Source: Ziziphus jujuba
Taxonomy: Eukaryota; Streptophyta; Magnoliopsida; Rosales; Rhamnaceae
Length of the DNA stretch: 64,000 bases
Assembly: GCF_031755915.1 (NCBI RefSeq)
Contig: NC_083388.1
Location: 14,582,501 to 14,646,500, forward strand
Direction of reading: 5' to 3'
Both the position numbers and the translations under genes were made by a program. The first letter of the stretch is position 1. Each line of letters opens with the position of its first letter. Shown here piece by piece: positions 45,124 to 57,723 of the stretch. The notes under the pieces were generated by a model that worked only from the letters and a program-made list of their open reading frames with translations, was not told the origin of the DNA and did not search any database.

Positions 45124-45928
45124 TGATACAAGCCTAAGCAACCCAACCTAGTTTCGTACAAATTAATACTCGATCATATAATTGATTCAGGTTTTATGGA
45201 ATGAACGATGCCACAAAAGAGTTGTGGGAATACCCTATTGATAAATCAAGGTTTGAACTTTAATTTTCAAGTTAGAACAGTTCAAAAGATAATTGATAAA
45301 AAACCAAAAGATTTAACTCTCACAAGTATTAAATTTGCTAAAAACCAAATGTTGTTGTGTTAATGAAACGGAAGCTTTTTTATAGGCAAAAGTACATGCA
45401 AATAAGATTAGGAAACTAAATTTTTTTTTTTTTCCTAAAACCCTAAATTCTAATTTATTTTCTAATTTAAATTTGGCTAATCAATTCCTTTATAGTTTAG
45501 GAAAGTGACTAATTAAATGATAAATTAAGATTGGGAAATTAGTTTACAATTAATTGTTTAGCTAAAAATAATTAAAAACATAATAAAAATTAAAGGTTTT
45601 CTAATTTCAAAATACGACTAAAATTGCAAAACTTGGAAAACAAGTAACTTGGTAATAAAGTAAGACACATAATTTGGCCTAAAAAGAAAACAAGCTGATT
45701 CTTTTTTATTCTTCATGCCTTCATATCCGCAACCTTCAATGCTAATGTTGTTGCAAATTTTGATTCTTCCCTAGCAAAATTCTTGCACTCTTGATGATAA
45801 GCACCCCCTGAATAAGATCACTTAATGCTTCTTTAAACTTCTTTGCTCGAGCTCTTGCAATTGGTCCAATTGATAACTCCAATGGCTTAGGACTCCATCT
45901 TTGAGTACTCCCATGATGAACCTTATTA
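45124..45928 (-). repeat. 5' LTR of gypsy element 3 (LTR B)
   Basis: 805 bp from TGATACAAGCC to ACCTTATTA, a copy of LTR A that lacks about 110 bp. The final dinucleotide is TA rather than CA. It is followed by GTTAT at 45929-45933. Confidence 0.88.
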
Positions 45929-46207
45929 GTTATTTTTAATTTTTAAAATAATTAATTTAAATGGGTTATAAAAATATTAACATGTCAAATTTGGTGGATC
46001 TATTAACTTGATACAATTGTTAAACAGGTCAATCAGATCAATTTTTAGTTAACCAAGTTAACCAAAAAATAACGCATTTACTAATCATGTTAAACAGGTC
46101 AATCCAATTTTGATTTGAATCCATATGTGCTAAACCCAGACCCACTAACTTTGTGTAATTTTCAAATCATCTTGACTTGTCATCACTTAAATTGCCACCC
46201 ATAGCAT
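45929..46207 (-). repeat. possible far end of the interrupted hAT element
   Basis: Subterminal words of the same kind as at 28940-29160 (TTAAACAGGTCAATC twice, and AACCCAGACCCACTAACT) are followed by AATTGCCACCCATAG, the complement of the CTATGGGTGGCAATT-type hAT terminus. The left candidate terminus at 28922 reads GGGAGTGGCAATTCG. I could not find an 8-bp target duplication outside the two ends, so pairing is inference. Confidence 0.4.
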
Positions 46208-49200
46208 ACGTGTTGAAAAATGACATAAGCAGAATGATCCAAGATTTTACAAGTTTAAAAGCAGAAGTTGAAACCTTACAAGGAAGGTTTTTCAAGTTTC
46301 GAGCAAGATATTATGGATAAGGTATTGACTTAATTAAGTTTGCAAAAGGCTCGCTATAATAAAGATAAATATAAATGTGATAAGAAATTCTTATCCGACA
46401 AAATGGAAGATTCCTTAATGATGCTTTCAGGTGAATAGAAAGCAAATCAAAAAGTTGTAGTTTATAATTCCAATACAATTTATTCCTCTTTAGTTGATAT
46501 TAGAGAGGTTAAACTTCAACAAACTCTTGATAAATTATTTGGTGCACTAGATGAAGATAGGGTATTAGTTGTATTACATTTGCAACTTGAATAAAATATA
46601 TGTTTGTAAAATTTTTTTTAATTCATAATCCTATAATGTTTCACTATGTAGGTTAGCATTACCGAGAGAGTCAGTTGCCATGTTTTGCAATCAATTTATA
46701 ATGATAGACGTGGTTGTCCAATTTAATTACAAATGAATAAACAAGGGTAAGGAAGCTAATATTTATGATAACCTTGGACTATAGTTTGTTGCCATATTTG
46801 TACACTCCTTCTAGTACATATGTTTTACAAAATAGATATAAAATTAATGATGTATGTATTTGATTCTACTTTTTACTCAAGATTTTATATTTGTAATGAA
46901 TTAACACTACTATATTATGTTGGTTTACTTGGTTAAGTAATAACACCTATTTATTATTGATATCTTACTTTATTAACGAGATTTTGATTGAATTTTAGAA
47001 GCTTTATTATAATCGGGCTACAACTTTAATAATAAGTTAGGCTATTAGCTTGATACCCATGTAAGTTAAAATAAGTTATCATATAATATGTTAAATGGGT
47101 ATGTTCCACTCTTAATTATCAATATTGTTTTATAAAATTATGTGTTGTTTGGAGTTCCTTTGTTTAGCTATTGAACATCACACGTACAAAGAAAAATAGA
47201 AGAATGGCAACAAAGCTAGTACGTGGTATTTGTCATCAAATTCTAAGCATGAAACATTTTCAACTGAGTTTATTGTCAGATTAGTTATTTCATCATAAAG
47301 TGCTTACCATGTTAGTATATTTTATTTATTGTATTCATCAGATAATAAAGGCATTAGCAAATATTCATTTCCTAGCATATTATGGTTAATTGTTGGTACT
47401 TAATGATTGTAAAATATGAATTTTTAGAAAGGTTGAGATATAGCATCAACTTCAAGATTCAAGAAGGAACAAGACTCTCAAAAACCTTGGGAAAAAAGTT
47501 ATAAGTTCTACAAAATTTCATATTATTAATATTCCCATTAGTTTTGTCTTAACAATAGTATTTTATAATGGGGTAATATATTTTCATTATTTTCAATGGA
47601 ACTATAGTTAAAGCCATTAGATACAGTGTCAATTCTTGAATTTTTAAAAATAGTGTTCAACAACTATTGTTGCAAATGTTTAAGATTAGGAAAGGTAAAT
47701 AAGTCAAGAAACAAGATAGATTGCGGCATTTTTACAATTAAGAATGTAGATGATAATCTCCCTATTATTAATTGAACCAAGCATGTACTCAATTTTATTA
47801 ACAATGGGTATTTATTGTTTGTTATGCTTCATTACATTTACAATTTTAATGACATTTACCATTTAAATCTACTTTGCTTTTTATTTTGAATCAAAGGTGA
47901 AATGGCTATTCATTTCATTAGAGATAGTAGGTAAAGAGTATAATAAATTTTATTATTTATTGATGAATGATGTAGCCAAGTCTAAATTTCCTATAACTAA
48001 GATGATGAATGTTAAAGTTCACAGGCTAATAAAACAATCAGTACGTTGCATAAAAAGGGAAAGGGAAAGATGTAAATGATGTTATATATTAACTAACATG
48101 CTTTTTTTGTAAAGGCTATATAGATCATCATTTTGCTACAAATGATCCATTTCAAATCTAAAATATAGATGGTGCATATAGATATTACCTATGTTTACAC
48201 ATTTTAAATGGATAATTAAATTTTTGGCTATGGTATATTTATAGTTGAAAGGTCTTAATAGGTGTGCATGCATAATTGGGGTTTGTTGAAGTTTGTTACA
48301 TGTGGTACATAGAGTTTCATGACTTTTAGTTATGATTTATTCAACTTTATGAGCCAATTGTATTAAGTTGGAACGATTGTAGATTTATATACGCAAAGCT
48401 TGCATAATAAGCCAATATATACATTCATAAAAAAATGAAAATTCAATAAAACATAACGCATTGCATGCATAAATACCCATTAAAATTTGACCAACAAAGA
48501 AAAATTAATAGTAAATTTTCTATCACAAAGTTAGCATAACCAAATTAGATCCAACCTAAAACTAAAATGAAATTCAGTTGTACCATTAACCACGAGTAAT
48601 ATTCAATTATTACCACTAAGCATTTGAAACAAAATTTAAATGATATTACTAGCAAAATCAACAATAGGCCAAAATATCATACACATGATGTTGGTAAGAT
48701 AGGTAGCTTGACCATGCTCAGACATGAGTTATTTGATATTTTCTTAAACTGAAATTGGATAACAAAATAGTGAATGAAATTTGCCAAGTGAAAAGAAAAT
48801 TAAGTAGAAAGGTAAAAGAAAGGCAAAAATTTCAAAGGCTATCTATAAAATCATTGTGTTCATCTTATAATATAAATGAAGGAGTGTCTTCAAGGAAAGT
48901 CTTATGTAGTTTCATATTCCCCACATCTATTAGTATTATAAAGCATCATGTATGGTTAATTATATTTCTCATGTGCCTTGCCTTGCTGTTAAAGTTATAA
49001 ATGAATTAAGAAGTTATTGTTAGTTTTCCACATGTCTTATTTTGGTTAATCTAGTTAGTTAAAGATAATTGTGTATAAGTAGAGATTTTAACTATTTGAT
49101 GTAACCAACTTCATTTTTGCCTCTTTGGTAATTTCAGAAAAGCTTCTTCAATATTTTTTTTGTTACTTTTCTCTGATACAGATCGTATTTTTTATTAAGT

Positions 49201-52200
49201 TTAGGGTTTAGATTTCCATTTTCCTAACTACATCCACCATTTAATTCCTGTCTGAAGCTTTTCTTCTTCCTTATATCCACTATTTATTATCTCAAAAGAT
49301 AAATTTAGGTGCATGAGTATTATATTGTCTTCCATAATAGGATATCCCTCTAATATCACATATACTACTAATTCATCTTACAAGCCTACTGCTTGTTCGT
49401 GGGAAAAAAAAAAAGAGTGCTCAAATTACATAGTTGAAATAATGGACCATATGTTAGATCTCTATCACAGTTTCAATACGTACTAAAATATTATTTAGTC
49501 ATACCTTGGTAACTTCTACACTACAATGGTTGGTTGAATGCAAGATTATACGTTTCTTTAAGCTTTTACCTAATGCAACTCTCAATCATAGCTGGTTCAA
49601 AAATTGAGTAATCTTTAGGAAATACCACTCACGATTTGAAGTAATCAATTCAGCCTCACCAAATAGTTTTATACTCCAATCAGGTGTAAATGTCAATTGT
49701 TATTTTTATTTATCTATTCTATGAAATACATGTTGCTGTTAATTTAACCTTCAAGTTTTTCTTTCTTAGAAGATCCTTCTAGTAATGATCGTGTTCTACG
49801 TGTTACAAATGAAAATCTCTTGACTACTTTAAGAACAACAGAAATGTTGAATCAATTGGATAACCTCTTAACTGACACCAAGCTTAAGAACCTGGCAAAT
49901 AACTCATAATACCCATTTTTATTATTCATTTTGTTAAGTTTGGATCAAAAGTTTTATGTTTTGTATTTTTAAGATATTCCCAGCCTTCATATTGGTCTAT
50001 TATGAATCAACTTTAGTTGCTTTTGTTATTGTACATTAATTCTTATTGATAAAAAGTTTCTTTGTAATCATAAATAATAATTAAATACCAAATTAGGCAC
50101 AATTTCAAATTTTGTTCTTTTTTTTGTTTTTAAGTCTTTTTTTAATTTAAAATCAATTGGGATGCTTAACAAATTCTAATTATTACTAACTAATACAAAC
50201 AAATATTTGGCAAAAACTATATTACACAATATATAAATAAAAACAAACCATTACTTCCCATATTCTCACCTAATAAACATTTAGGGTAAAAATCTTTGTT
50301 CGGCTCTGTATTATAAGAGTATTTTCATTTTGGTCTTTAAACTTTATTTTTAATCTCACTTGTATAGATTCCATGTGATGCGCAACATATGTAACCATAA
50401 TAGATTATTTTAAAAATAATATATAATAATAAATTATATTCAAATCAAATCAAATTAATCAATTATGTTATTTTTTATGAGTAAACACTACTTTAGCATT
50501 TATAGTTTGTTATTAATTTTACAACTTTAATTAATATTATTTTGTAGTTTTGCAAAAGTCAAATAATTTGAACATTTCTTTTAATGGGTGTCAGCATACT
50601 ATTCTAAATTCAATTACAGAAATAAAGAAAGTATAATAATAAAATAATAAAAATTATGCAAAATAAATTTGACAATAATAAAACAATTATACTAATTTGT
50701 AGATATTGTTCAAATTTAGTTAACTAACTAAGACAATAAAAAGTAACAATAACTTTTTTAGAGAATAAAAATATATTATAATAAAAGTTGAAATTAAGGA
50801 AGAAATATTGTTCAATAGTTATATGCTTGATTGATTGAGAGTTTAAAGATCACTTACTCCATAGCTTATTTATAGGTAAAGATCTTCAAAACTTGATAAG
50901 AATACAAATATTATTTTGAATGATGAATGCAAATCTTTTCTAATTCCTAAAATCTAGTCATTATTTCAAATCAAAATTTTTTTCTTCATTATTTGAATCA
51001 ATTTGAAAAATGACCATGTATGATTTTTTTTTTCTTCTTTATTTGAATCAATTTGAAAAGTGACCTGTATGGTCTTCACCCTTTTCAATCTGAATATTAT
51101 GAATCTAGTCTTATTTATACTCTCATTCATTCAAAGAAAGAAATTATTTATTTCCAAAATAAATAATTAGCGTTATTCAAGCTTTATTTGCTTCAAAAAA
51201 ATAATTATTATTTAAAAAGAATATTATTTTATCTTATTTAGATTTATTTATTAACTTTTAAAAAAAAAAAAGCTTTATTCAGAGTTCTTTAATTCCATAA
51301 TCAATTCTCAAATGTATTGTTACTATTTAAAAATCATAACTTAGGTGTTTAGGACGAAAAAAACATAATTTGGGTGTTTTAAACCAGCATGCCTTAAATA
51401 ATAGGTTACCTTTATTTTTATTTTTTCCATATATAAAAATCCAAATGAAATTAAATATAAACTAATTACCAGTCGTAATATTAACCATGCATAAATGGTA
51501 TTTAATTAATATTTATTATCCTAATTTTTATTTGGTTAAGAAGATTGTTTTTAAAGCTCTGAGATTAATAATATTTATTTTATAGGCACAAATTTTTAAT
51601 TTTTAAATTTTAACATCTCAATATCATAATTGATATCTCAGTATGAAATTTTTTAATTGTCTATATTAATTACTTATTGTAATAATATGTACAATTTGAA
51701 ATTTGAATTGCCTTATCATAAAATTGCCTATTTTAAATTAATGGACTATTTACTATTGACAAATAATATCGATATATAATTTATATGAGTCAAATTTTAA
51801 ATTTTAAAATTTTAAAAGCCTTATATCAAAAATTTAAAGTTTTAAATTAATGAGCATTCAATATGAACAATTAATTTCATAATTTATGAAAATAAAAAGT
51901 TTATATAGATCAAAACTTTCAAATTTTAAATTTTGAAATTTCAAATTAATCATTAACTGACTTATCTATATGTATGTAAATTTATTAATATTTTATTTTC
52001 TTATATGGAAAGTGTTTTTTATAATTTATTATCATATTTTTCATTTGGTTAAAAATATATATTTTAAAAGTAATGAGATGTCTACATAAATAGCAATATT
52101 AATATCTAGGAAGTAATTGTATATAAAATTAGACAAATAAATTAATATTATATATATATATTATTTTGCAGGAAATCAACAAAATCTAATAATGACATAT

Positions 52201-52630
52201 AGAAAAATTTATTATTGAACTTTTACATATAATATAGATTTTAGTCTTGAAATGTAATAAAAAAATGCAACATTATTTTTGTCTGTGTTCCATTCATTTT
52301 GCTAATGGAAATAGCATATGCACCATTAATGCATTGCCAAGCAGGAATAAGAGTTGGTTAATTTACAAGGACTAAAGTGAGAACTTTGTACAGCTTGTGA
52401 AACAAACGAAACATTTTGCATACTATAAGGACAAAAATTGATCAAATTTTAATAGTTTATTTTAAAAACTATAAATATTTGAAAACATCTATATAAATAT
52501 TGAAAGAAAAGAAATATTTATTCACCTGAATTAAAAAAAGATAAATTTAATTCAAGTAATATATAAATGAAGTAGGAAAAAATAATAGTTGTACACACTT
52601 TATTTAATATTTACTTTTGAAATAATCATA
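46208..52630. other. AT-rich region without recognisable genes
   Basis: No domain, RNA gene or element terminus recognised over 6.4 kb. Weak coding-like patches exist near 46240-46560 and 47440-47520, and short frames at 47897-48079 and 48755-49000, without recognisable motifs. A near-duplicate of about 60 bp (TTATTTGAATCAATTTGAAAA twice, followed by GTGACC-type words) is at 50985-51075. The stretch 51590-51960 is dominated by AATTTTAAA words. Divergent element remnants are likely but not shown. Confidence 0.5.
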
Positions 52631-52639
52631 ACTTTATCA

Positions 52640-54150
52640 AAATCAAGAAAAAGCGAGACTCATATCATCCTAAACAAACTGTTGAAGCCATAAAGGCCCC
52701 ACTCCCATACAAGAAACAAAAAAAAGATAGACCTAACACATGTTGAGCAACCGCATAAGCAACTCAATTAAGCTCTACGTGTAAAAGAACAACTAAAATT
52801 ATCACAAGAAAACAGAAGATTCTTAATTTCATCAACTAGATGGCAGTCTACTCCTAAATATGTTTTTTCCATTATTAAGCACATTAACTGTAGTTTGGGA
52901 ATCACTAACAACCTGCCCATCATTAAGCCCGGCTTCCATGCAAAACATCACAACTTCTCTGATGGTCAGCAATTCAACTGATAAAGAAGAACAAATTCTA
53001 TGAAAAGGTTTAGCCAACGCGGTACCATATACCAATTAGCATTTCGTACTGTCAAAACTATTCTAATCTCGCAATCAGCAGCTTTAATAGCTCCATCAAC
53101 ATTGATCATCAGCACTCCTGGAGGTCGCTTCTTTTACTACAAATTCTCACAAACCACCTTTCTCACACCGACATCCTACTTCATCTCATTAAACTCCAAA
53201 TGTAGTCCAAACCCCATCTAAAAGCCAATCATCCCCCATAATTTTATTCTCATAAATAATAGCATTCCTTATCTTCTATATGCTCGATATGCAAACTGTA
53301 CACAATGAAATTTTGAAAAATTAACCAAAGCAGCATGCCAAACATCAGCAAAAGATCTATACACACCATGCTCTGGAGCATGAAAAAAATTCGTCATTTT
53401 CCAAATCCAATGAGTATTATCACAGGACCAAAGGACATGTAAATCATTCTCAATGCCACTACCACACAACTCGCATATACTGCTAACCTTCATTCCTATT
53501 CTTGCAAGCTCATAAAAACGAAGTAGTATTAAGTTGCTTGCTCTCCAAAAAAAACATTTAACTTTATTAACCACCTTAAGATCCCAAATAGCACGAATCC
53601 AAGCATTAATATGACTGTTACTAGGACATCCAATAATACTTCTACCATCAAGTTTACAAGCTATCCAATTCCCAGATTTAACAGAATAAGATCCATACCA
53701 CTATTATGCCAAACAAACTTGTCCAAAGTCACAACACCATCAATTGCAAAAGTTAAAATCAATTTAGCTTCATCCTGATTAAATAAGACTTGACCATGTT
53801 AACATGCCAGCTACCAAAAACCTAAATCAAGGCACTAACTTTTGTATCTTCATCTAAAATCTGGAGAGAGAATTTTCAAAGTGCCCAAATTAGATATCCA
53901 GGCATCCTTATAAGCTTGAATGTTATTACCATCTCCAACCCTCTAAAACTCCACTATTTTCTAAAACCCCTCTCCCCCACCAAATACTTCTCCATAGATG
54001 AGATGGAGAAGAACCAATGCCTGTATGCCAGGTAGAATAATTAGGAAAATATCTAGCCTTTAAAATCCTACCAACCAGACTATCTGAATATTGAACCAAA
54101 CGTCAACACTGCACAGCTAACAAGGTCTATTAAATTCTTCCAACGAACAA
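52640..54150 (-). pseudogene. plant LINE fragment: RT end, zinc-binding domain and RNase H-type tail
   Basis: Minus-strand order: the end of the RT region near 54090-53960 (VGRILKARYF, then a W-x-T-G-I-G and SHLWRSIWW block); the RVT zinc-binding domain in the open piece 53269-53574 (KVKCFFWRA, C-E-L-C-G, LHVLWSCD); and an RNase H-type region (52832-53035; SVELLTIREVVMFCMEAGL, VVSDSQTTVNVL) ending with an A-Y-A-V-A-Q-H-V-like tail near 52750. The 5' part (endonuclease and most of RT) is absent, as expected for 5'-truncated LINE copies. Frames are broken. Confidence 0.8.
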
Positions 54151-54929
54151 AAACTTTCTACCAAGTGCCTTCGGTTGGCAACGTCACTCCGACTATACAT
54201 CTTCAGAATTGACCCACTCTATAGATTTTTTTTTTCCAAAATAAATATTTTATAAATTTTAAATATTATAAAAATAATAATAATACTTTAGATTTTAGGC
54301 ATAAAAGCAATTTAGTTTGGATTTGTATTAATCATTTTTGCGTATTCTAAATAATATGTTTTGACTCTATATAAAACATGTGAAAACTATTCATTTCTCA
54401 AAACTAACATAAAACTTTTTTATTTATTTTTTTTTTTTTATAACAAAGCTATAGCCAGTAGGATTCAAACTTAACCTTGCCCCAAAAAATAGTGGTTTTG
54501 TGACCGATCTATCCTCAAAGTGACAATATTAAATTTACTGGTTTACATGTTTTTTAAATTTACCAATTTCCAAATTACTTTTATTATTTTTGAAAAAATA
54601 AAACTTATAGGAGTATTAAAATTTTTTTCTAGTTCTTTTCTTATTAGTTACTTTAAATACACTTTAAATTTTTGACTACTTATGAAAGTAAATGTTCCTC
54701 TCATATTTTTTCGTAATATTTGTGTGAAGTTTCTGAAAAAATTTGAAATAAATGTTCCATTCATATTTTTTTGTAATATTTGTATAGAGTTTTTGAAAAC
54801 TTTTTTTAAAATAATATTTAGAATTTCTCATATAATTCTTTTTTTGGGAAGAAATTTTTTAAGAAATTATTTATAAAACAATATGATCAAATGAGGTGAC
54901 CTAGGAAGCAAGAAACACCCAAGCTGGTA
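54151..54929. other. AT-rich spacer with a short tandem duplication
   Basis: No gene. About 68 bp are duplicated at about 54683-54810, sharing AATGTTCC, TCATATTTTTT and GTAATATTTGT in order. Confidence 0.6.
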
Positions 54930-55620
54930 TTATTTATTGAAATAATATAAAAGACGTTCGGAAAGATAGGATGAAAATAAATTAAATGTAAAGGAAACCC
55001 AAAAACTAACAAAAATTATATATATTTTTTTTCTACCAGAAACTTCCTCATAATGAAAATTAAGATAATGTGGAGGCAAGCTAGTCATCGAAAAAGCAGA
55101 CACCACATGAATTAGGTGCTTGGAAAGGGAATCCGCCACTCTGTTACCTTCTATGAAGTTGTTAGAAACTTGGAAAGAAATAGAAGATGAAAACTATAAG
55201 CATTATCAATTCGATTTCAAGTTCCACAGCATCTCCAAAAACAAAGATTTGAGAAGTGTTAACACCATCGTTGAGTCACTTTTGATCCATATACAATCCC
55301 AATCATATTGTTTGGCATAATTCATATCATGCATGACAGCCCAAAGCTCGGCCTCCAAAGCTTTATAACCTTAAAAAGGCAACTCAAAACAGCCTCGAAC
55401 GAAGCCTCGAGCATCCCCAAAAACACCACCACATCCAAAAGGACCCGAAATAGAGAGATCAGCACTACTAGAGTTAAACTTGGTACAGCCAACTGAACTA
55501 TACGTGCAGCTTTTCCCGGACGACCATGAACCCCAACTTGGTAAAGAATTAACAAATCATCAACAAAACTCACCATAGAGCCATTATTTATTTGCCTCCC
55601 TAAAATCAAAAGTTAAAGTA
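54930..55620 (-). pseudogene. RNase H-like domain pseudogene, second copy type
   Basis: The minus-strand reading gives the RVT_3/RNase H-like domain found at the end of plant LINE ORF2 and in related plant genes: S-G-P-F-G-C-G-G-V-F-G-D-A-R-G-F-V-type sequence near 55480-55420, A-L-E-A-E-L-W-A-V-M-H-D near 55360-55320, W-I-K-S-D-S near 55280, and A-D-S-L-S-K-H near 55130. It is broken into at least three frames. It differs from the copy at 52.8 kb, so it is a separate insertion or an old gene fragment. Confidence 0.7.
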
Positions 55621-56279
55621 AAATTCAATCATATTACCAAATCATACCAATAAACAATATCTTTCTATATTAAATATTTATGTGTCATATTAAAATACAT
55701 TTAATGGTTAAATACGTTTGGTAAATTTTTGTAACGTTTTTTTTGTCAACAAATTCTAAACAGTAGATTTTTTTTTTTTTCTTTTGGATGTGTAGTAGAC
55801 TTGAATTTTTATCTTTTATGGCCAATAGTAAAATTGAAATTATTTTTAATAAATTGAAAAGAGATATTTAGTATTAAGTTTTAATTTTAATATGTAAAGG
55901 TTATTGCTAATGATCATTATAAGTTAGATATATATATATATATATATTTATTACAACTTTCAGGTGGAAAATTTTTACCGATTGATATTTGAACCATGTT
56001 TTTTAGGAAAGGCCAAGCATATAAATATTTTTTTAAAGCAACTATAATTTCATATTTTATTATAATAAAATTTTGATTTTAACATCATATGAATAGAATA
56101 GTCTGGTGGTAATGACTATTTTTTTGTTTTTTTTACAATAATCCCAATCCCTCTGCCTCTAATGTAGTGAAAAAAGATTTTTTTTTTTTTTTGGGCTATA
56201 ATTAAAAGAAATCATTTTAAACGAAAAAACAAAAAGTTTATAATACAGTGCATCCCGAAAGAAAAAAGAAAAAAAAGAA
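55621..56279. other. AT-rich spacer upstream of the kinase gene
   Basis: No gene seen. It contains a (TA)n run at about 55930-55950 and poly-T runs at about 55768 and 56178. Confidence 0.5.
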
Positions 56280-56660
56280 AGTAACAGCTAAGGCGCGTTA
56301 AGTTGTAATACAACCCCGAAACGTAGCGGAAAACGGTAGCGGCCGTCCACCACCTACCCGCCCTCCTCGAAGAACGACAAGTTGCTAAATTTTTAAGTTA
56401 CAACCACCCACTCGCCCAAACGCACTGCCCCAACTACTTATGCGGACGCGCTCAACACATTTCCACTTTTGCCCACTTTTGTACAAACGCATAATTTCCC
56501 CAAGCCGATGCATTTACCAATTTGACCCCCACATGCAAACAAAATTTTTCAAATCCCTCTTTAACCCCCAGTCAGTCTTCCATTTCTCCACAAACCGTCT
56601 TCACCTCCCCAAATTCCTCTGCCTAGGTTATGAATCTTCCTTTCTTTTCTTTCATTTTGC
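56280..56660 (+). promoter_or_regulatory. promoter / 5' leader region of the kinase gene
   Basis: The base composition changes sharply to GC- and pyrimidine-rich sequence between about 56290 and 56620 (CGGCCGTCC, CCTACCCGCCCTCC, CCACTCGCCC), the only such patch in the window outside coding DNA. It lies about 1.2 kb upstream of the kinase start codon, as expected for a plant promoter with an intron in the 5' UTR. No clear TATA box. A small upstream ATG frame is at 56440-56667. Exact start site unknown. Confidence 0.45.
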
Positions 56661-56861
56661 AATCTAGGCTTTCGATCAGAATAGGGTTTTTAATTTGAAC
56701 ACGTCTTTATTTTTTTTATTTGTTATTTTCTTTTGTTTATTTAATTCGTTATTTATTTATTTTTTTCATTGTTTTTGAATCTCTGGCCTTCTGGTTTCTG
56801 GGGAAAGATAGGGTTTTGAAATTGACCATCAACAACACGTAGCCTTGTCTCCGTATATAAG

Positions 56862-57664
56862 GTACGATTTGAATTTTTTTATTAAATTATATTTAATTGT
56901 CAAGGATGGGTCTTTGATTTTTTTTTTTGAATTATATCGTTGTCGCTCGTGCTTGATGGCGTCTGAAAGTTCTATGTAGGATTGTCGTGTATTAAATTTA
57001 GCTATAAATTTTTATTCGACTGTCTTATTTTATGGATATATATATATATATATATATATGTACATATATATATATATATGTATATGTATGTATTTATATA
57101 TATATATATGTATATGTATGTATTTATATATATATATATATATATAATTTCTTTTTTTGTTTTTGCGGGTTTGTTACGACCATTCATACATATATTTCTT
57201 TTTAAATATTGTGTTTTTGCATATGCAATATAGGACAAGGTCAACGTCTTGTTGGTTGGGGGGGTGTTTTGATTTGAGCATTGCATTGGTTGCTATAAAC
57301 TGGAGACTTCGAGATGCTGGGTTTGAAGCGTAACAGCAATAATAATACAAGCTGTTTTGTTCATTTGGCCGAATGGCATCCACTGGAATAGCAAATTCGA
57401 TTTGGGCTTGAAGCCCCCTTCGTCTACTCCTGTAAAATCAGGTTTGCCTTCGCTGTCCTTGGATGCCTAATGCTGACACTCATCAAGTTTTTTTTTTTTT
57501 TTTTTTTTTTGGCTTATTTTAACTTTGGCATGGAGAATTCAAAAACTCGAAATCCATTTCTGGGTTTTTATGTGAACTCTCTGACGGTTGATTTGTTTAA
57601 AGAAGCTTCTTTTCAGCTGCAGCTTGTAAGCTTTAATGGGTTTTTCCCCCCTCCCTTTTTGTAG
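56862..57664 (+). other. probable 5' UTR intron(s) of the kinase gene
   Basis: A GT donor follows ATATAAG at 56862 and acceptor-like pyrimidine tracts with AG lie at 57231-57232 and at 57665. The region includes a long TA microsatellite and a T23-class run at about 57488-57510. Which donor and acceptor are used cannot be fixed without transcript data. Confidence 0.35.
57036..57150. repeat. compound (TA)n(TG)n microsatellite
   Basis: About 115 bp of TATATA interrupted by TGTACA, TGTATATGTATGTATT blocks; the TATATGTATATGTATGTATTTA block occurs twice. Open frames on both strands here are artefacts of the repeat. Confidence 0.9.
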
Positions 57665-57723
57665 GTATCGGAGTACATTAGTTTTGTTCTTGACAGTTAA
57701 CTACTACAATTAACAAGTCTCTC

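Larger units (their letters stand above)
37341..45928 (-). mobile_element. Ty3/gypsy element 3 with a nested solo LTR
   Basis: Minus-strand order: LTR B (45124-45928), primer site, gag, zinc knuckle, protease, RT, RNase H, integrase, pol tail, polypurine tract, LTR A (37341-38256). A solo LTR of the other family sits in the protease (41565-42687). Without it the element is about 7.5 kb. All coding parts have stops. No target duplication lies next to LTR A because element 2 is attached there. Confidence 0.88.

Noticed and set aside
28922..46207. 8-bp target duplication around the proposed split hAT
   Set aside because: The flanking bases do not match; the pairing of the two ends therefore rests on sequence type only.
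46208..52630. Possible host genes in the long AT-rich stretch
   Set aside because: No frame above about 80 codons and no recognisable motif or consistent splice structure.
56982..57286. Open frames on both strands made mostly of I and Y
   Set aside because: They are translations of the TA microsatellite.
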